A stretch of DNA of 64,000 nucleotides from Salinivirgaceae bacterium. Lineage in GTDB: Bacteria; Bacteroidota; Bacteroidia; Bacteroidales; SZUA-534. Shown one piece after another: positions 63,001 through 64,000 of the stretch. The notes under the pieces are model-generated. The model did no database searches. It had not been told where the DNA came from and saw nothing but the letters and a program-made list of their open reading frames with translations. Within the stretch, counting starts at the first letter, position 1; each line of letters opens with the position of its first letter. Made by a program: the position numbers and the translations under genes. The stretch spans positions 1-64,000 of the forward strand of contig JAFYYJ010000119.1 of NCBI GenBank assembly GCA_017557605.1, written 5' to 3'.

Positions 63001-63561
63001 AATTCCATTAACTGTTGCAACACCATACAAGTTTTTTGCATTCTCACGTTCTGTTAGTATATACCACCATTCTCTTCCTTTCAGAGTTCTCCATGATGTA
63101 TGGCTATCGCTAACTTTATTACCCCATTCTTTAAACGATGCATATTGCGATTCGGTTGACGTAGACAAAGTTGGGTTGTCTGCCGTTCCCCAGCCAAAAA
63201 GGTCAATCCACCAGTTAGAGTCTTCGGTTATATGATTGTTGTTTTCCCTTGCTAAACGGTCATACTGATGTTCGGCAAATTGCCATTTTTTGTTTTTGGG
63301 ATGATACTGCAGATTACCTTTGCTGAAAAGGATTCTTTTCCCATCCTCTGATGTTGTAAAACCTTCTCCTTTGTATATTACTTTAACATTCTTAACTATT
63401 TTGTTGCCAGAGTAACTGATTGTTGTCGTTCGGCCATTTGTTGTTGCTGTCCAATCGGCTGGCAAGACCAATCCTTCAATTTGTGCGTTTGCACTCATCT
63501 GCGGCACTAAGAACAATATAGCGGCCGATAAGAAAAATAAGTTCACCTTTTTCATAATCAT
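60061..63561 (-). CDS. Large T9SS-exported surface protein with MBG-like repeats (1166 aa)
   Basis: The start is ATG 63561 (M1) or 63555 (M3). A signal peptide (MKKVNLFFLSAAILFLVPQM) leads into an N-terminal globular domain of the type seen in many Bacteroidales surface proteins (WWYILTEREN, GYYWASDYDNN). About residues 365-850 hold six or more beta repeats of the MBG/YDGT type (YNGTEQVPTATVSGA, YDGTEHSPTATISGA, YNGSAQKPTATATDL). Then come Cys/His modules with GHKADSV and YCSVC (about 890-1010), a Gly/Asn/Glu/Gln-rich linker (about 1013-1097) and a T9SS sorting domain (FVYNVMGGLVVRG, HTGVYIVKTG). The role is probably adhesion. The small conserved ORF at 63606 is 44 bp upstream. Confidence 0.87.
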   Translation of the reverse strand: MIMKKVNLFFLSAAILFLVPQMSANAQIEGLVLPADWTATTNGRTTTISYSGNKIVKNVKVIYKGEGFTTSEDGKRILFSKGNLQYHPKNKKWQFAEHQYDRLARENNNHITEDSNWWIDLFGWGTADNPTLSTSTESQYASFKEWGNKVSDSHTSWRTLKGREWWYILTERENAKNLYGVATVNGIKGLIILPDNWVLPIGLTFKPGVSESAYEAYGKNVYTIEQWEKMEAAGAVFLPVCGHRDGNTSGKMNVIDTDHGYYWASDYDNNTTDYTSKAYHVEIDWKYCNSKNNSQNRHYGSSVRLIKESNSMDTERSATQNYTTKKWQFYYYPGTTTTAHVEVEYEAGSVTAGFSTNSYAYTGSEQKPNPMVLSGSTTLANTKYVVNYPDDIINAGNKTCTITVQNNGGGSFDINASYTITPKQLALSWSNTSLVYNGTEQVPTATVSGAIGNDVPTVSVSGGKINKGTYTATATLSSNPNSNYTLSSTTHSFTIAQKELTLSWGNTSFVYDGTEHSPTATISGAVGNDNPTVTVSGGKTNKGTYTATASLSNNPNSNYKMPSTKTQSFTINPKEVALDWDETELTYNGSAQKPTATATDLVGNDVCNVTVTGEQTNAGSYTATATTLSNTNYKLPEIKTSQYTIAPKVVDNPTIELSATSYTYDGTAKKPTVSVKDENITIPSSEFYVSYTDSINAGTANVTITDKADGNYTVSGSVTYNITPKTGVVVTITGNSKTTTYNSEEQNVEGYTVSINDELNIYSESDFSFNGDSTIIATTAGTYPMQLSANNFSNLNPNFADVQFVIEDGALTINKAPEAPNKPEATIETRFINTQLVTLPENWKWAENKALELGINNITAEYKGADAGNYVLESVDIAITRLECQHNEGNNILYAVAPTCTEAGYSGNLSCKLCGKIYEYGDSIPATGHKADSVLFENIVEATCTTAGSKDSVVYCSVCKAEVSRTKVTLPAHGHTAVVDAAVAATTTSTGLTEGSHCSICGETIVAQIVIPMLTDNGNEENQGGNENGNENQGGENQGGNENQGGNEKQDGGNRNENNEGENNNNNQENENNGGNNQGENENGNENQGGENTEPATAVAESAASAVNIYATGNTIVVENATDEIFVYNVMGGLVVRGMDTTITVSHTGVYIVKTGNIARRVMITQ

Positions 63562-63605
63562 TTAAAAATTAAAGGTTTATGAGATATGTTATGTCGTTTT
63601 TGTTT

Positions 63606-63725
63606 TTAACCCCTAACTCTTATATAAGTATAGGTTGTCAGTTTCAGATTAGCCAGCTTGCAGCTTGCCACTTTCACTTTGTTGATAGTCTCTTTCTCGT
63701 TGGTGTTATTGTTTTTCATAGCCAT
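63606..63725 (-). CDS. 39-aa conserved small peptide, paralogue of the ORF at 28653
   Basis: It encodes MAMKNNNTNEKETINKVKVA, then SCKLANLKLTTYTYIRVRG. It shares KVKV-x-x-CKLANLKLTTY with the ORF at 28653-28763, with mostly synonymous codon differences. The second ATG (63719) is an alternative start. It ends 44 bp before the 1166-aa T9SS protein gene, so the two are probably co-transcribed. It has no signal peptide and no known family. Confidence 0.65.
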   Translation of the reverse strand: MAMKNNNTNEKETINKVKVASCKLANLKLTTYTYIRVRG

Positions 63726-63727
63726 TA

Positions 63728-63850
63728 TGTTTTAAGTTATAATTTTTCAAAGTTTAAAGTTTAGAAGGTTTAGCGCTTCGATGTTTAGAATTTTTAGAAA
63801 CAAATCTTCTCAATCAACTCAGCTTTCTCAACATCATCTTTACTCATTGT
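63728..63850. repeat. Low-complexity AT words upstream of the second small ORF
   Basis: TTTTAAGTTATAATTTTTC and CAAAGTTTAAAGTTTAG match the words at 28764-28800 in the same position relative to the other small ORF. Confidence 0.5.
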
Positions 63851-63906
63851 TTTTCTTGATTTTCAAATGTCGGCAGGCTGTTTTAACTGTGCAATAGCTG
63901 AAAAAT

Positions 63907-64000
63907 GAACGGCGGGTTTGACTTAACGAACGGTTTTTGAAAAAGGGCAAAAAAGGGCCTTTTTTGTGCTGTTTTTGAGCGAATTTTTAGGCGAAAACGC
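63907..64000. repeat. Single copy of the 21-bp element and its flank
   Basis: One unit at 63907-63927, then GAACGGTTTTTGAAAAAGG and a T-rich flank with GCGAATTTTTAGGCG. It matches 29027-29125 upstream of the first T9SS protein, where the unit is present three times. The window ends inside this homology. Confidence 0.8.

Overview
The window looks like a chromosomal segment from a member of the Bacteroidota, most likely an uncultured Bacteroidales. Evidence: many upstream regions carry the Bacteroidetes promoter pair TTTG / TAnnTTTG, usually 19 bp apart; lpxC is fused to fabZ; gliding-type genes (gldA, gldE-like) are present; and three secreted proteins end in domains resembling type IX secretion (T9SS) sorting signals. 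Gene density is high. One AT-rich stretch after tRNA-Leu (9.5-10.3 kb) stands out from the rest.

Layout. 0-9.3 kb: the end of asnS, an outer-membrane barrel, a secreted histidine phosphatase, a small T9SS-type protein, penicillin-binding protein 1A with a linked membrane-anchored propeller-like protein, and two small membrane proteins. 9.3-12.9 kb: tRNA-Leu(CAA), then an accessory patch (PLD-like protein with zinc ribbons, an AAA/DUF4143 ATPase behind three evenly spaced palindromes, an acyltransferase-3-like membrane protein). 13-22.3 kb: MBL-fold hydrolase, TatD nuclease, an esterase-like lipoprotein, lpxC/fabZ-lpxA, a SAM-I riboswitch with metX, a universal stress protein and rpoN. 22.5-29.4 kb: a 1932-aa T9SS surface protein preceded by three very small ORFs and a repeat-rich 1.1 kb intergenic region. 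29.4-42 kb: a LytS/LytTR-type two-component pair, a bifunctional nuclease, rplU-rpmA, serS, a HerA-like ATPase, ruvC, an O-antigen-ligase-like protein, a PAP2-like protein and RNase R. 42-46.7 kb (minus): lptC, a TPR protein, coaX, gldA and rpiB. 46.8-56 kb (minus): a surface-polysaccharide locus (two UDP-sugar dehydrogenases, two epimerases, a GT4 glycosyltransferase, a WecA-like initiator, fcl, gmd). 56-60 kb: a PpiD/SurA-type chaperone with an extra 36-aa mini-protein, and gldE. 60-64 kb: a second large T9SS protein with its own upstream small ORF and repeats.

Functional theme. Much of the window builds the cell envelope: lipid A (lpxC/fabZ, lpxA), LPS transport (lptC), a nucleotide-sugar and polysaccharide locus, peptidoglycan (PBP1A), periplasmic folding (PpiD) and large T9SS-exported surface proteins. 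T9SS cargo is usually anchored on a special LPS, so the polysaccharide and lipid A genes may serve the surface proteins, but that is inference.

The most unusual observation is a duplicated module. Each of the two big T9SS proteins is preceded on the same strand by a 36-39 aa ORF sharing the block KVKV-x-x-CKLANLKLTTY. Over 17 aligned codons, 9 differ only synonymously and 2 change the residue, which points to selection on the peptide. Upstream of both lies a shared 21-bp element (three tandem copies at one locus, one at the other), and the two big proteins share Cys/His-containing HKADSV modules. I do not recognise this arrangement as a described system.
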